DNA of 64,000 nt, taken from Leuctra nigra. Taxonomy: Eukaryota > Arthropoda > Insecta > Plecoptera > Leuctridae. This document shows, in pieces, positions 1 to 13,637 of this stretch. The first letter of the stretch is position 1; each line of letters opens with the position of its first letter. Made by a program: the position numbers and the translations under genes. The notes under the pieces were generated by a model that saw only the letters and a program-made list of their open reading frames with translations, did not search any database and was not told the DNA's origin. The stretch covers positions 21,565,108 through 21,629,107 of the forward strand of contig OW203763.1 in assembly GCA_934045905.1 (NCBI GenBank), written 5' to 3'.

Positions 1-1900
1 TTCATATTCAAAAAAAAATATATTTTTTCATTTCACGTATAATTGATAGCTTATTGAAATCACGTAGTTGTGAATTTCATTTCTGCAATTATCGCGCTTC
101 TGTAGATCATGTAAGCATTTCAGTTATAATGTAAAAAATTATGTAAAATTAATTACAAAGCAATGCAATGCTATACAATGCAATACAATACAATTCACCG
201 TTGCTGACTGTCATGGTAACATAGATGACTTTACTACGTCATAAGACTACTTGAGGGCTCAATAAAAAAATATTTCCCAAGATTTCGATTTTAACAAAAA
301 TTATCAGTACTTAAAAACGTTGAAGAAGCTCTTGCTAGTCTATATTATCATATTTAATTATTATGGGTAAATTTCGACCCTGAACGTGTCGTATGTCGTG
401 TAGACAATCATGTGTCATATTTCATGAAACAAATGTGCCGCGAAAGTCAAAGCTCACTACGTGGATCCTAAAATAGCTCTTAAAAAACAATGTAAACTCA
501 TTGAGAGTTCAGATTCACGTATTGGACACCAGCTTTCGCAGCAATAATTCATAAAATACAAATATATGAAATAGAACTAACAGAGTGCGCGTAACGGAAT
601 TCGAAGTTCGCGCCACGTTACAGGTTTCTGATTGGACGTTATCGTTATACTACCTAATCAAAACACATCGACTTTTGGACTTCAACGTTCAGGTTGTATT
701 TTTGATGTCTCTTTGTGGAGCATCCATAATAAGTAATAAAGTAACTGCGTGGTGATGGAGTGTATGTGGTCGATTATCTATGTCATAAAACACAACGACG
801 AGCGGCATTTAGTGTTATGATCAAAGAGAATTTCCAAGAAAGTGTTTCAATTGACTTCGTAACGAGTTATCCTTCCACTAATGACTATCCTGCCGACCCA
901 CGAGCGCACATGTTAATTACTTCAGGACCTTCTACCAACGTTAAGAGAACGTGCAACAATGCAGTAATTACCAAGTTCCTGAGAGATAATATCTCATTTC
1001 GGTAATTCCTTTCGGCTTGTCGATTCATTTTTTTACTTTGATTCTTTAATTGAAACTACTTGTGAGTTGTGAATGTGATAAAAAAAAAATAGAATAAATT
1101 ACTTTATTTTGTTGGATGCAAAATCTGTAAGTCTTAATAGAGCTTGAATTATTAAAGCTTTCATAATTTCATCCCTCTGTAAAATGGCGTAAGTGCACTT
1201 TCCCTGACAAAATTCTCTTCCTGTAACGTATCATCCATCTACGAGATCCACGCAATCGACTAAACTCTCGGAGAATATAAAATGCTGATTTTAAGTAATT
1301 TTATTCTCAACATGTATTAATTTATGTTATTTACCGCTTCTTACCGAAATTAAGGTGTACAAATCATTGTTTTCAAACTTCTTGATACGCAGCAATAATC
1401 TTCTTGATTTAAAAAATCTATATTATTGAAAAACAATAACGTCTGGGAAACAAATAAAAATAAACCCCCAAGTGAGTAAATCAAGAATACAAAAATAATT
1501 TTTATCTAAATTATCATATTACTATGATAATTTTATAAATAAAAACAATTGACCCAGTGAAATGAATCAATTGACAATCCATCACTAATGTTAGTATTGC
1601 TACGAAGGAGAAGAAAAGAGCAACTCTGATGTGGAACACAGCTCAGCATCCCCTGTACCTGTCTCCACCATGCACCTATATGTGCGGTTAACCGCCGATA
1701 GGAAATAAATGAGAATCCACAGATTTATTTCCACGCTTGATTGAACCAATATAATGTTCTCAATCGAGGTAAGCCATAAGCCTATACCTTTGACCCCTTT
1801 TACCTCCACCCCCTATAACCACGTGCTCTGTGCAGATTTCATACCCCCTCCCTCCGCGCAAATCTCTTACACACACTTTACCTCATCCCCTAACCCATAT
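1..1900. other. AT-rich DNA without a recognisable gene
   Basis: No open frame here has a recognisable domain or convincing splice signals. The 81-residue open frame at 760-1005 on the plus strand has no identifiable motif, and I treat it as chance. A short degenerate pentamer repeat of the CAATG/CAATA type runs from about 159 to 195. Confidence 0.6.
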
Positions 1901-1904
1901 GTAG

Positions 1905-1997
1905 GTGGGGGAGGGGAGGGGGGGGGAGCAATCTCAGCTGTTCTGGTGACCCTTAACAATACACTTGAAATCAGGGTGATGGGGGGGGGGGGGGGGG
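1905..1997. repeat. G-rich stretch ending in a 17-nt poly-G tract
   Basis: The stretch begins with several runs of four to nine G separated by single A or T (about 1905-1928). After a short ordinary segment it ends in 17 uninterrupted G at 1981-1997. The runs satisfy the usual spacing for G-quadruplex formation on the plus strand. The plus-strand open frame across it (1754-2116) is glycine-rich only because of the G runs, so I do not call it a gene. Confidence 0.85.
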
Positions 1998-4402
1998 CTC
2001 CTGTTCATGTCGCACACGTTTATACCTTTAACAAAAGATTTTGTAAATTAGACGCTGGTATAGACGGTTTCAATTTAAATGTGTCCTGTACTTGTGTGGT
2101 GTTGATTGAGTGTTGAGACGGATTGTGGGGCATTCCAAAGATGTTTTCATGTCCTTATTAGAACATAAAGACGGAGTTTGAACGGCAGATACCGTGCAGT
2201 TAATGAGTTTTTAATGTCATATCTTTACGTGTCCGAGTCGTCTGGAAATTGTCCTTTTTAATCTTTTCTTCTTGCTCCGATGTTTATTTCACTGCAATGG
2301 CGTTTCAACGATTTTGCTAGATTCCATGAAGACAAAGCATCTTGAAATTAATACGTGTAATGTAAAATTATTGTAAAATGTAAATGATTTACGTAAATCA
2401 TTACGTAACTTTATCAATTGTTTCTTAAAATTTATATTTGATTGATTTCTTCGACTATGACTTCAAAAAATCGGATTGTGGTTTTGATTTGATACATTTT
2501 CATGTGAAACATCCTAAGATATTGTATACAAAATGTGTATGGCCACTGAAGTAAAATCATGGTCCCCAAATATGGTTAAAATTATACAGCGCTGTTATAA
2601 TATTATATTTTAATAACCAGAAAAAACTTTTGGAATTATTTCAGGGGATGTTTGTCTAGTTATTTTAAAATAATATGTTAATTTATACTACAATGTTAAT
2701 TTTTAGCCAAAATTTGGGTGTATCATTTTCACCTCACGATACCCTACCAAAATAACACAATCTCATGTTTTTCATATCAATTCAATCATCAATAAAACAA
2801 AAAATAACAAAAACTACAAGACCATCAGTACCAACAATTTTCTCTCTCCGATTCTACTTTCGCATGGCACGCGACAATCGGGTTGATCCGTCGAAGCGAT
2901 CTCTCTCGGTCGACGGCTTCCCCAATGTTGTTCTAGTACCTGAGGAAGCTTGCACCCCCATGAGGGGGGTAGGGGGGCCACCCCAACCCCCATGAATCTG
3001 ATCCACACACCCATTGTCAATTATCAATGGTGAACAAACGGCCTTTAGTACCCGTGGAGTCGCGTGCCTGTTTGAGATTGCACTAGGCCATTGTTGAAAA
3101 GACTCGTGCGCTGCAGTAGTATTGTTGTTTTGTATTTTATTCAAAGCATCTAGGCGTAGTGGCGGCCATTTGTAACCACCGTCTGGCTATATTGCCTTTT
3201 ACAGACTTTGATTAAAATCTAGAATATACATGGCATTTTATTTCGACAGATGAACTACCTATGCAAATTGCAAGTGGAATGATGAAGGAGAGTCGAAATT
3301 GTCCTTGTAAATATTTTGATTGGAATGTTGTACCTATAAAATATATAGGTATTTAAATATATAAATATATTAAATGTAATATATAAATATAAATATTCCC
3401 AGTGGAGGATTTTTTTTGAATTTGCAGTTGACATTCAATAAGTATATTTGAATATAGGTAGATTCCATCAATAAATTTTACTTTTCTGTTTAAGAAATTT
3501 CTCATCATATTGTTGTGTGATGTCAACAAATTTGAAGCTTTAATCTTTGACGCTACAAGTTCACTTCAAATTATTTTGATAATTGACAAATTGACACCTA
3601 CAAAACTATTAGTAAGGAGGCCGATGACATGATATAATTCGAATATAATAAGACCTGAATGAAATGACGCTTTCTATAGAGAATCTGCTGAGACTTCAAA
3701 AGACCTTCACTCAAATCTTCAATGAAACTCAACACATTTAAATGCCATTCACGTTTTCTTCATCGTGACCTTCAACTCGAAAACACCATGAATGAAAATC
3801 TTGAAAACTCCTGAGTACACACAATAGGAAATCTCTCTTCGTAGTACGCACTATTTCTTATTTAATCTTTCGCCCCGACAGATGTTAAAGACCACCGTAA
3901 ATGACGTCACCAAAAACGGGAACAACACCAGAAGGCCAGCTGTTACCTTTGAACCATTCATACACAGCTATATACACTCCTTACAGGTTCAAAATTATGC
4001 GTGTGTACTGTATATGCATAGCCCTATTGGACATTGTTAATAGTCCCCCTTTCTCGGCAGATTTTTGCCCCCTAGACTCATGTGTCATTCCGTCTAGCTG
4101 TATAGGTAGTAAAAGCTAAACTCTATTGTAGGTTTTAGCTATTGGGAAAGGGTGTTCATGTATGAATGAACTATTCAATTGTGTTGGCGGATTGAATTTA
4201 CCTATGTGGATAGAGTAGGGAGATTGAGATAAGGGGCCTCAGGCAGGAGTAACGGTTTTTGATCAGCACTGATTTTGCAATCAGGGTGTCATGAAAAGTT
4301 TCGCGAATTTTTGGTAAACAAATTGGTGAGAATTTTGACATGTTGTTTTTTGATAACTTTATGGTGGTTTGTCTTTGTGTTACTTTATTGGGGTCCATAT
4401 TT

Positions 4403-4414
4403 GGTGGAGGTGCC
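4403..4414 (+). repeat. Dispersed GGTGGAGGTGCC motif, copy 1
   Basis: This is an exact GGTGGAGGTGCC preceded by TT and followed by a T-rich stretch. The same 12-mer, often with TTT before it and RTG after it, recurs at about eight other places in the window in both orientations, sometimes as inverted pairs. It probably marks the end or core of an uncharacterised repeat family. Confidence 0.5.
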
Positions 4415-5160
4415 AGGTTTTTGTTAGGGGTTGAAATAAACTTGTTTTGTTTGTTGCAGCTGACCGTTATTATGAAAAGATTGTTTTTGAAATGTTTGCA
4501 CCTTGGAACTCTGTTTTAATTAACTTTTTTGTTATGAAAAATATCAGCCAACAGACTTTTTATTTTAGTCCGTAATCCATTGGAGGTGACAACTTTTAAA
4601 AGAACTGGATACATGAGGAGAGACAGATTAAAAGAAGGGAATCGAAGTAATAAATTGCTTGTTACTAAAGAGCTATTTATGGATACCCAATACCCAATTT
4701 AGTTACGAAAACATAAAAATTGATGTTTTCCAAAAAAGCTCGAGGCTCTGTTAGTATTTTCTTCACTTCGCACTTTCTTTGAAAATAATCAGGTAACTAA
4801 ATCTTTAAAAAATATCATCCTGGACTCCACTGGACGTTTTCCACTGAACAGAGTGTCTCAAATAATTGTTTGATTTTTTTTTTTCTAAATTGGCATCTCG
4901 CGTAATATTCGAAAATATTTTCAAATAATTCCGTTCGCGATTTGATAAAATATGCGAGATATGCAAGGAGAGAATAATTCCATTTGCTTCCCGTGGCATT
5001 TTAGTTTATCTCCCTACAGACACTTTCTTTATTATTTACTGCTACGAATTAAAACTTTTTAATTAAGGATTCCGCTATTTTCTTTTTTTCTTTTCCGTCA
5101 TGGACAATCGCTACACTTAATTATTTCTTATGTCACGATTTTTCAATTATTGCAAATTAG

Positions 5161-5176
5161 TCAACTAATTAGTTGA
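5161..5176. promoter_or_regulatory. 16-bp perfect palindrome with a homeodomain-type core
   Basis: The sequence TCAACTAATTAGTTGA is its own reverse complement over 16 bp and contains CTAATTAG, a core typical of homeodomain sites. A homodimer binding site is a plausible reading, but AT-rich DNA makes short palindromes common, so the regulatory label is an inference. Confidence 0.25.
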
Positions 5177-8100
5177 TATACTCATTAGTAAAGACGAATG
5201 ACAGTGATTATAATTCAGATGACACACTATGATGATTCAGAACTTTATCAAAATTATTATTATGCGCAATGAAGATCATTCGCTGGTCGTTGAATCACTT
5301 GATTTCTCTGAGTTTCCTATCTCTTTTCATACAATTCTGTTTGATATTTAAAATATTGTATGCCAATCTTATAAAAACTCTGTACCTTCATACATGTGCC
5401 TATTGCATTGTTATTTGATGTATTTATTTACTTAGGTATTTATATTACCTAAATTTAGAGTTCAATTTATGACAGTAAATTGATAAAAATTTGCTTTTTG
5501 GGTGTTTTATTATTATTCTGTTAAATTGAGTTTTGTTACAAATAAAAAATAGTAGGTATTTGTATTTGTATTTTTGTATTTGATAAATATATAGATATTT
5601 ACTAATAAAAAGGGGACGCGACGATTTTTACTTTTTTTTTTGTAAATTCGTCTTACAAATTTAAATTGGCAAAAATTTTATGCAATGCTATATATTTTGC
5701 CATTATAATCGGTTAAAATAAAATAAAATCATAAAAGTATTATCAATGATATAATAATATAAAAATCATAGTTATCACATAGTTAAAAATCACATTTTCA
5801 ATATTAGCCCACGAAGATTATTATAACTTGTAATCGAAATCACATCGAAATTAATTCTGACTAAAATTTTGTTCAATCCCATACAAAATGAATGTTAATC
5901 TATTCTGACAGATCTGACTGAACTACACAAATTATATTATTAATATAAATACTGCAGATGCATTACTGATGCTCCGATGCATTCGGCTGTAATTTCAAAC
6001 TCCCTATCGATCATTCGATTGCCTAATTATGAATGCAATAACATCTCTAATCAATAATATGGTAGTGGTTTTACTAATATGGCTATGTACATCTCTTTAT
6101 CGTCCTTGTGTGTGTTCTATATACATACAGGGTAGTTTATTATAAGCGTGTCATATTCTCTCTTTGTGGGCCACATATTTACTCGGTGTGTACCACCAAT
6201 TTACGGATGATAGATCAAACGCAACAATCTTCTATCTCTAGGTTGTCAGTTATGTTTTCTGTTAATGGTTTCACAGTCATTCATGTTATGCCATATTTCA
6301 AATCCCATGCATGCACAGTCAGCTCTATAGCTTTTGACACTGTGGTACATGATTTATGAAATATTTTCATTAATGCAATTTAGGTAGAATCGAGAAATGA
6401 ACTTCATTATGCATTATTTCAATAATTCAAAATGATGATGGAATACTTTATGTATTATATATCTGGCTGGTAAAATTGAAAACCGTATGTTTGCTAAAAA
6501 TATCTAATCTATTATTAACATTATGTAGATTCATTTCTCTCATCTTGTAGTTGTGGAATTGGATAAAAATCAGAGCTTTCTCTCTTTAAAAAAAAAATAT
6601 AATTTAACCTTTTACAATATATTAAGACGGACTTGACACCATATTCGACTCTGGTCCCCGTTTTAAAATGTATCCCCTTGTTAAAAAAACACGATAATAC
6701 AACTTGCACCAAAATTGTCTGGCTATCATTCTCACTAATTTCATTACAGATTTTTATTGCGAAAATAAAAGTATTCTCTTTCTCCCTCTATCCCCATGGT
6801 GCGTAATGTCAGCCAGGTATTTAACTATTTTTTAAAAAACAATCCGCACACGACGTTGTTAAGTGATGTCTCACACACAAATTCCACCCCCTATTTTTCA
6901 ACTACCCCCTCCTCCCCCCTCCCCTACATCGCTCCAAACACAGCCTCCATATATAAAACAATACATAAATCGTAGCGAAAATTCTGAACACCTACTCACC
7001 TCCTGGTATACATATACACAAACAATTGAAAATGAAGTGGAGGCGTATTCTTGTATATATGGTATAATATGAAAACACGAATTGCAATGGGTTTTACTTC
7101 ACACACCAATTCATTACGCTCTGGCGTTAATCATGTTGCAAAAAGCTAATGCTTTTATAGACTTGTGTTGACTGGATTGGACGCGTAGTTACTCCTATTT
7201 TGCATAATCAGTTTCAAAATTATGACACGTGAAGAATAATTTCATTGAATGGGATGTTAGTTTTTAAAAGTAGTCTGTCATCATAATTGTCGATCTTTCT
7301 GGTGTTTATCAAATAACAAGCTTTTATTTTCGTTGATTTGTAATTTATATAAAAATAAATGTAAATTTTTTTATCTGAATTATGAAGCAAGTAAATTAAC
7401 AAAGATACTATTTTTTTGAATACATTTACATATAATCGCCACATTTATTTTAATAAAAAAATAAAAAATATAATAATATCTTTTGAGTTTTTGACGTGTT
7501 AAAATTGAAACCATTAAAACATATTCTCATTAAAATAATTTGAAACTCCCTCCTCACCTTAATTCACGCCCCCGCTTTGCTCCTAATCATTCACCTACGT
7601 CATTATAGTCATATCATAAAACAACGCATTTCCCACCAATATTAAACCGACATACAAACACATTTAACAACATCGAATTTACGTTTCCAGTCAGTCAATT
7701 TTCCTGCCACTAAAACAAAAATAGCCTCTCAAAAATGATAACGCAGAAAAAAATGTTTTTGTCAATCTGCCTGCACGTAAATATTATACCTATATCTACG
7801 CCATTTTTACACGCCAACACATTTTTTTATGTTCACGTTTTATAGATATTTTCCACCTCGTTTCAATGTATGTAGGTATGTAATAGGTATAGCAGTGTGT
7901 GTAATGTAGTGTATATTAAAATGTTTTACCATTGTCTCTATTCTGTGATACGGTATGAGCCAATGGAACTTCTATCAACCGAATGACTATACTACAGGGT
8001 ATGCTCTCTAATATCATACGCCGCCTCTCGTCTATATGGAGCAGGGGCATATGATGGTTGTATGGCTTACACGCATACGGTCATTTGTAATGTTCTAGAT

Positions 8101-8559
8101 TGACATAGGCGATAACACTTCACTCATATAGAGGTATAATCAACATCAAAACTTAGTTCATCAACGATCTGTTCTGTTTAGAATGAAAAAAAAATATATA
8201 GCCTTTGAGATTAAAAATAATTAAAAAGCTACGGTGCGGTTGAAAATATACCTATGTAGATGTTTTCTGATTGGGATATCTACATCTCGTGGTTGGCTTT
8301 GATCTCAATGTGGTTTTATTCGAGTTTCGTTATCGATGATATAAAAGCGAAATTTTGTTCAAAATGAGGATTGATTATTTTTTGGCGTATGATTCAGTTT
8401 TTGATGAATGTTTTTTTGTTTGATTTTTAATCAGGAAAGTTTGATTACACCTCAAAGTCAGGTGAATGAAATGTTTATTTCAGGACCTAATCACCGTAAT
8501 TATCTTTGTCCAGCACAGTGTTAAACTCGACTTGTTCGAACCTTAGAGTGGACCGAAAT

Positions 8560-9070
8560 CTGTCTTTCCCCTCTAAAACCTCGTGACAGGAACTCTTGAA
8601 AACATTGTTTTCATGTATAAACAATGACTTGCCTTTGAATTAATCGCTTTTCTGGTGGAAACGGGCGCCCCCCTAGTGCCACGATGCCCACCCCTCTTTA
8701 GGACTTTCGGGAAGATGGAAGGAAGGGTGAGTGGTGTGTGCTTCTTTGATAGGAAGAAAATAGCCACCTTTTCCCGGCGATGCATTGACGTTTCGCGCTC
8801 CCAGAGTTCGGCGGTAGCTAAAGGTTCGGACGATAAGTGCTACCATTCATCTCAATCGCATGTCCGCACTTGCTATGCCTTTTCACTTGCTCTTCGTCGA
8901 ATACCTTCGCGTCTTTCTCCCTCACTCTCTCCTCTCTCCATCTCTCTCTTGCTCTCTTGCTCTCGCTCTCCCTTCTCTGGCACACTCAACTTGGCACCGA
9001 AACTTACAAATCACACGGCAGCAAAAGGCGACTAGCTGAAAATTACACAACGGGGTTGCGTGGATAGTGG
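8560..9070. other. GC-richer, CpG-containing segment with a CT-rich microsatellite
   Basis: Base composition changes visibly from the AT-rich flanks to a GC-richer block with many CG dinucleotides. A polypyrimidine tract of CTCT type fills about 8912-8978. Overlapping open frames on both strands (8573-8785 minus, 8655-9035 plus) have no recognisable domain. Such a block could be a non-coding exon or a promoter-like region, but I see no clear TATA box, initiator or splice pattern to support either. Confidence 0.35.
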
Positions 9071-9299
9071 GTAAAAAAATCATTGATAAATGGTTTCATT
9101 TGGGTTTGTCTCCACCGAGAAGAAAATGTATGAAACACAGATTTATTTCTGTTGCTTTAAAGTTGTCAGACGGGAATTTGATTTCCAGTGTGTCCAAAGA
9201 CCCCGTGTCTCTTAATAAACGTTTCTACTAAAGATAATTTTTCCTTTCTTCGATAGGAAGGGATTTGTATAAAATGCAGCGTTGCATATCTTAAAACGT

Positions 9300-9740
9300 C
9301 TCCGTCTCTCTCGGCATGCAGTTAGGTGCCGTGGAGTTTAGCTCTCGGGGGTGGGGAGTGGGGGAGGGGGGGAGGGGATGGGGTGGAAGGGCTAAATGGA
9401 TGTGCAATCACATCACGGTCTCGGCGAATCAATCTGCCGCCGCCGACTAGGTGCAAGCGGGAGAGAGAGAGAGTGAGCGAGGGAGAGCGACAGCGAGAGA
9501 GGGGGGGTGAGAGGACGCCAGCCAGCCAGCCAGCCAGCAAGCGTCGGCGTCGACTTGTTGTTTTGTTTCATGGATAACACACAAGAGCGAGCTGGCTGGC
9601 TGGTCGCATCTCATACCTCTCACTACATTGACTCTTGTCGAGTCGCACGGTTTTCTCTCTTCTCGTCTCGACTACGGACTGACTCTCTGTTTTATCACGG
9701 AAATCTCTTTGCTCCTTTACAACCTCCCTGAGGAGCATTT
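9300..9740. other. GC-richer segment with GA and GCCA repeats
   Basis: A G-rich tract (about 9348-9392) leads to a GA-rich tract (9459-9513) and then a GCCA repeat (9517-9538). A CTGG-type repeat of the opposite orientation lies at 9591-9603. Open frames crossing it encode low-complexity peptides on both strands, so I do not call a gene. Confidence 0.45.
9517..9603. repeat. GCCA tandem repeat with an inverted GCTG-type partner
   Basis: About five and a half GCCA units (9517-9538) face a shorter run of GCTGGCTGGCTGG (9591-9603) across a spacer of about 52 bp. The two runs are complementary, so a transcript or single strand could fold into a stem of about 13 bp. Confidence 0.6.
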
Positions 9741-9744
9741 TCGT

Positions 9745-12600
9745 GATCTTTCTTCTCTTCTCTAAGCCTTCGCATTTCTTTTATTGGGTTCCTATTTTTA
9801 TGGTTGTCGCTACCTTTGTTTCATTGATGTTTACTGCGTACGGTAAAGTGAGACAATTTGGGTCAATGTAGAGAAAAAGGTCGAAATAAATCAAAAGTTA
9901 TTGCATCAAGAATTCGGTGTTCTGATACTTGGGATAATCTCACGTTCTCTTCTAGAAGTGATACGATTTTTCCTCCCCTTTTCGTTCGACAAATTCAGAT
10001 TCGTGATTGCTTTTATACAGGTGATTGGTCTTTGTACTGTCTACGTGTTAGTGTGATACCATGATGGTACTTATTAGTAATTATCGCGGATTTTGTGTGG
10101 TGCTCGGTTTGTATGATGGTTTTGGGTTGGAAAGAGGGGGTGGGGTGGGGGTTAATACTGTGTCAAGTGCTCCCATGGGGGTTAAGCTACTGGGTTAAAG
10201 CTCCAGCATCCCCATTCCTCTCTTCGCAGGGGTTGAAATTCTATTTAACAGCAAAATTTATGATGCAACACAACTGAAATTTACTGTCCAAGCATTATAA
10301 AAACAACCAGAATATTTTTTATATGTGAAACAATGCTACAAATTCACATTCTTACCGTCTATATAAGGAAGTTATTATAAAGTATAAAAATTGGTATTTT
10401 TTTCAGATACCATGCATAGTTTGTAGGAACAAATTTAAAGAGGGCTTTTGACGATGTGTAAATGGCGTATAATATCGTAGCTTGAAAGAAAACTGCATAC
10501 CTGAGCTGAATATTAAAGAGCTATCAATTGAATCTTCGAAAAGAGACTGCGAAAATCCAGCTGAATTTCTCGTGGTGCTCATTTTCCTCTTACTTCCAGA
10601 GTTTCCCGGTAGTGGGCTGGGATAATACGTCACCGTCAAACGTGATTTTAACGTTGTGCCCGCATCGCTATGTTTCAATTGACCTTAAAAACGTTATCAA
10701 CCACATGAATATGTATGTTCCCTTGACATTCTATTTCACGTTTCAATGTGTGTGTTTTTTAAGGGTTGGAGGGCGTGGAAGGATTTTTGCTTCGGGTTAG
10801 CGTTTCCCACTTTTCTTGAGGAAGTGAAGTGACTGTCTTGAAGGTGGAGCTGACCTAAAGGGAATTGAAAGGTCGCGCTGGTCATCCGATAGTCAACATG
10901 GGGATTTTCCAGCTTTCCGTTGATCTTACTTCGTATCATGGCTAGTTCAAAAAACCGACTTTCAAAAACCAAGACCGTATATAGGCCCTCTGGTTAGCGT
11001 TCGTTTTCGATTTCCCTTTAGAACTGAGCTGACTGCCCCCCCCCCCCCCCCATACGCCGGTTTCCATTTGCCCCCAATGGGAATATCAAAAGCTGAAAAC
11101 TTTCTACTCCGGCTTTTCTAGTCTATCTTTTGAGGTTTGTAACCATCTTTCATCTCTCGACTTGAGAAAAGAAGCTTAATCTCGCATTTACAACGATTTA
11201 CCTGGCAGTCAAGTCGATCAAACCTCTCAGATTACCATTCAGAATATTGGATTTTTTGTCATCAATTTTATTTAAGATAAATTACCTTTTCAGGGTTTCC
11301 AATAATTGCACGAGATCGTGTTTTTCTCCCGACAGCCTGGCTTTCTGTGACCCAGTATAAGAGCATTTCGACTGAAGGTGAATTCTTCATTTTCTAATAA
11401 AAAGTGATCGAATATCTTAGAAGTTTTAAATTTAAAACGCTTTATAATTCAATATCAAAATAAATCAATTCCTAGTGGGACAGAACTCTATACGCTTGAA
11501 CTTCAAAAAGAAAATGTACATAAATTAAAATAAATGAGATTGGATTGAAGTTATTAAAATGCAACATCGAAAACTCTATACGCTTTCTCTGTCGATATAT
11601 TTTCCCCTTGATTCGATTCTCTGATGCTATTTTGTTGACTGTAAGAGCAAATCTTCGTAGCGAATCTTAGCTTTCTTGACAATATCTTGGCAAGAATTCT
11701 TGACATTATTACAGGTAGGAAATCAGATGAATATATTTCTCTTGAAATGACTACGATTGAACGACGGAACAAGAACGACCACAATTTGAAATCAATACTT
11801 GTTCTGATGTCAGGTTCGCTTATTACTTTTATACCCGTCTCTTTCCATCCCCCCTTTTCTTAACTCCCGCTCCGTCGCAAAACCTCTGCTCACGACAGCT
11901 AAGAATACATCATATTACCATGTTCTTATATTGATGATGAGGCATTACAATGCTGGGGAATTACTGAACAAGATAACATTAAGTCATCGAACAACGAAAA
12001 TGAAAATTGAGGGAAAGAGAAATTAAGGACTTTCAGAGAACTTGTAGGAAGGCGGAAAGTTTTGATTATGAAATATCTCATTGGCAATTTCTATTGCATT
12101 TCTGCTGCCGAATTAATCGAGCCAAGAAAGTCTGTGGACCGGCCCAAGTAACTGTCTTCACAATTAAAAGGAATAATTTACGTTTGCGGAAAGGAAATGT
12201 CCACTTGAAGACCTAGTGAAAAATATTTTATTATACATGCTATTTATTGATGAATGACAAGGGAAATGTGTGAAAAAGACAAATTAATGACATGACGATT
12301 CCTGAATAACTTTTGGCAACCGAAACGCAATTCTTTTGACTTCAGATTTTCGTTTGAAAATACACAATTATCGATTTAACAAGACAATCCCTAAATCACA
12401 ATTCTTTAAAAAACACACATCATTCAAACGCCTCAAACAAAAGAACATCTCAATGATACACCCATGTAAGGTATAATAATAACAATAATAATAATAACAA
12501 CACAGAGTGTTGAAACGTGAACTTTTCTCAAAAGTTTAATATAACTCTATTACCTTTTGCCCCCTTCTGACCATCTCTATGCTGCTCTATTGTAATTCCC
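9745..12600. other. No recognisable gene
   Basis: Apart from a 16-nt poly-C tract at 11036-11051, this stretch shows only short open frames without identifiable domains. Isolated 3' splice-like sites (for example a pyrimidine tract ending in CAG near 10228) have no matching 5' site that would define an exon. Confidence 0.55.
11036..11051. repeat. 16-nt poly-C tract
   Basis: Sixteen uninterrupted C in AT-rich surroundings. It is one of thirteen long G or C mononucleotide tracts in the window. Confidence 0.95.
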
Positions 12601-12610
12601 ATGTGGACAG

Positions 12611-12612
<2 letters not shown>

Positions 12613-12680
<68 letters not shown>

Positions 12681-12691
12681 AAGAGAGAGAA
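12613..12691. repeat. GT microsatellite followed by a GA-rich run
   Basis: Twenty-eight GT units (12613-12668) pass directly into a GA-rich segment (12669-12691). The minus-strand open frame over it reads a threonine-histidine repeat, which is a by-product of the dinucleotide. Confidence 0.95.
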
Positions 12692-13360
12692 GGGGGCACT
12701 GGTGATGCACACAAGGTGTGCTCGTCTCTAATCCCCCACCCAGCCTATAACCTCGGAACCATCTCTCCAGTCTCCATCCTCCTGCTCCTTAGAGCCTCGT
12801 TTACTTAATTGGCTTAATAGCTGGCATTCATCTTCACATGCCCTCCTGGGCGGGATGGAAGTATGCTTGCATTTCGCTCTCGCCGTCATTGTGTTCTATA
12901 CGCTTGTGCGGAAAATAGATGATAATTAGGTTGAAGATTCATATTTTTTTATGTTCTTGTTTCTTTTTTTGTTTTTACTGAAAGTTAGTTTTCTTTATAA
13001 CTCTCAAAGTGTTGAGTTGATGTAAGTTTTTGTAACGAGTGAAGAAATTTGTAAATTGGACAGCGGCCAGTAAATTTGAAAAAATGTAAATTTGATGATA
13101 AATTATTTTTGGTGCTTTTTTAGTTTGTCGTAATCATATGTATGTATACTTTGCATCCAGTTCACTATAAAAAAATTACGTTGTTGTATATTTAATTGGT
13201 CAAATTTTCGCTGTTTATTACATCGTCAGTAAGATATTTCCAATCTGGTGTAACAAACAAAATATCTTTAATGTGTGAATTGTTCGAAATCTATGTGAGA
13301 AGTTTGGAATTGCTTGTCGGAAGGATGTGACAAATTCTTGTCGACCTACTCCAAGATTTC

Positions 13361-13460
13361 TCACTTACTGGGAAAGTGCTCTATCCACTGAGTTACCAAC
13401 CCATAGATTAATCACGACTCAAAAGAAATCCCGGGTTCGAGTCCCGATTCAGGCAGACAT
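13361..13460. repeat. Two tRNA-derived SINE fragments in opposite orientation
   Basis: Read on the minus strand, 13375-13397 gives GGTAACTCAGTGGATAGAGC, a clear tRNA A-box region. Read on the plus strand, 13433-13445 gives GGGTTCGAGTCCC, a near-perfect B box. They face opposite ways, so they cannot belong to one tRNA. The minus fragment continues into GAGAAATC and the plus fragment is preceded by AAGAAATC, which suggests two related elements joined as an inverted pair. Confidence 0.5.
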
Positions 13461-13625
13461 TTATCACATCTTACTTTCTAAGTATCACAAATTCATGGCC
13501 AGTTTCTTTACGAATCTTTTCTCTGGATGATTGATCAGAATTGTGTATCTGGTATTATATCAAGTATAAATAATGAAAAGGTATATTTTCGAACAGCAAT
13601 AACTGAACCACGTGTGATTGTGTGT

Positions 13626-13637
13626 GGGGGGGGGGGG
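13626..13637. repeat. 12-nt poly-G tract
   Basis: Twelve uninterrupted G following a short GT run. Confidence 0.95.

Larger units (their letters stand above)
2000..8550. other. AT-rich DNA with little structure
   Basis: This long stretch has no convincing coding exon and no RNA gene that I recognise. It contains one dispersed GGTGGAGGTGCC motif (4403-4414) and a 16-bp perfect palindrome (5161-5176), listed separately. A C-rich segment at 6884-6926 produces a proline-rich open frame that looks like low complexity. Confidence 0.55.
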
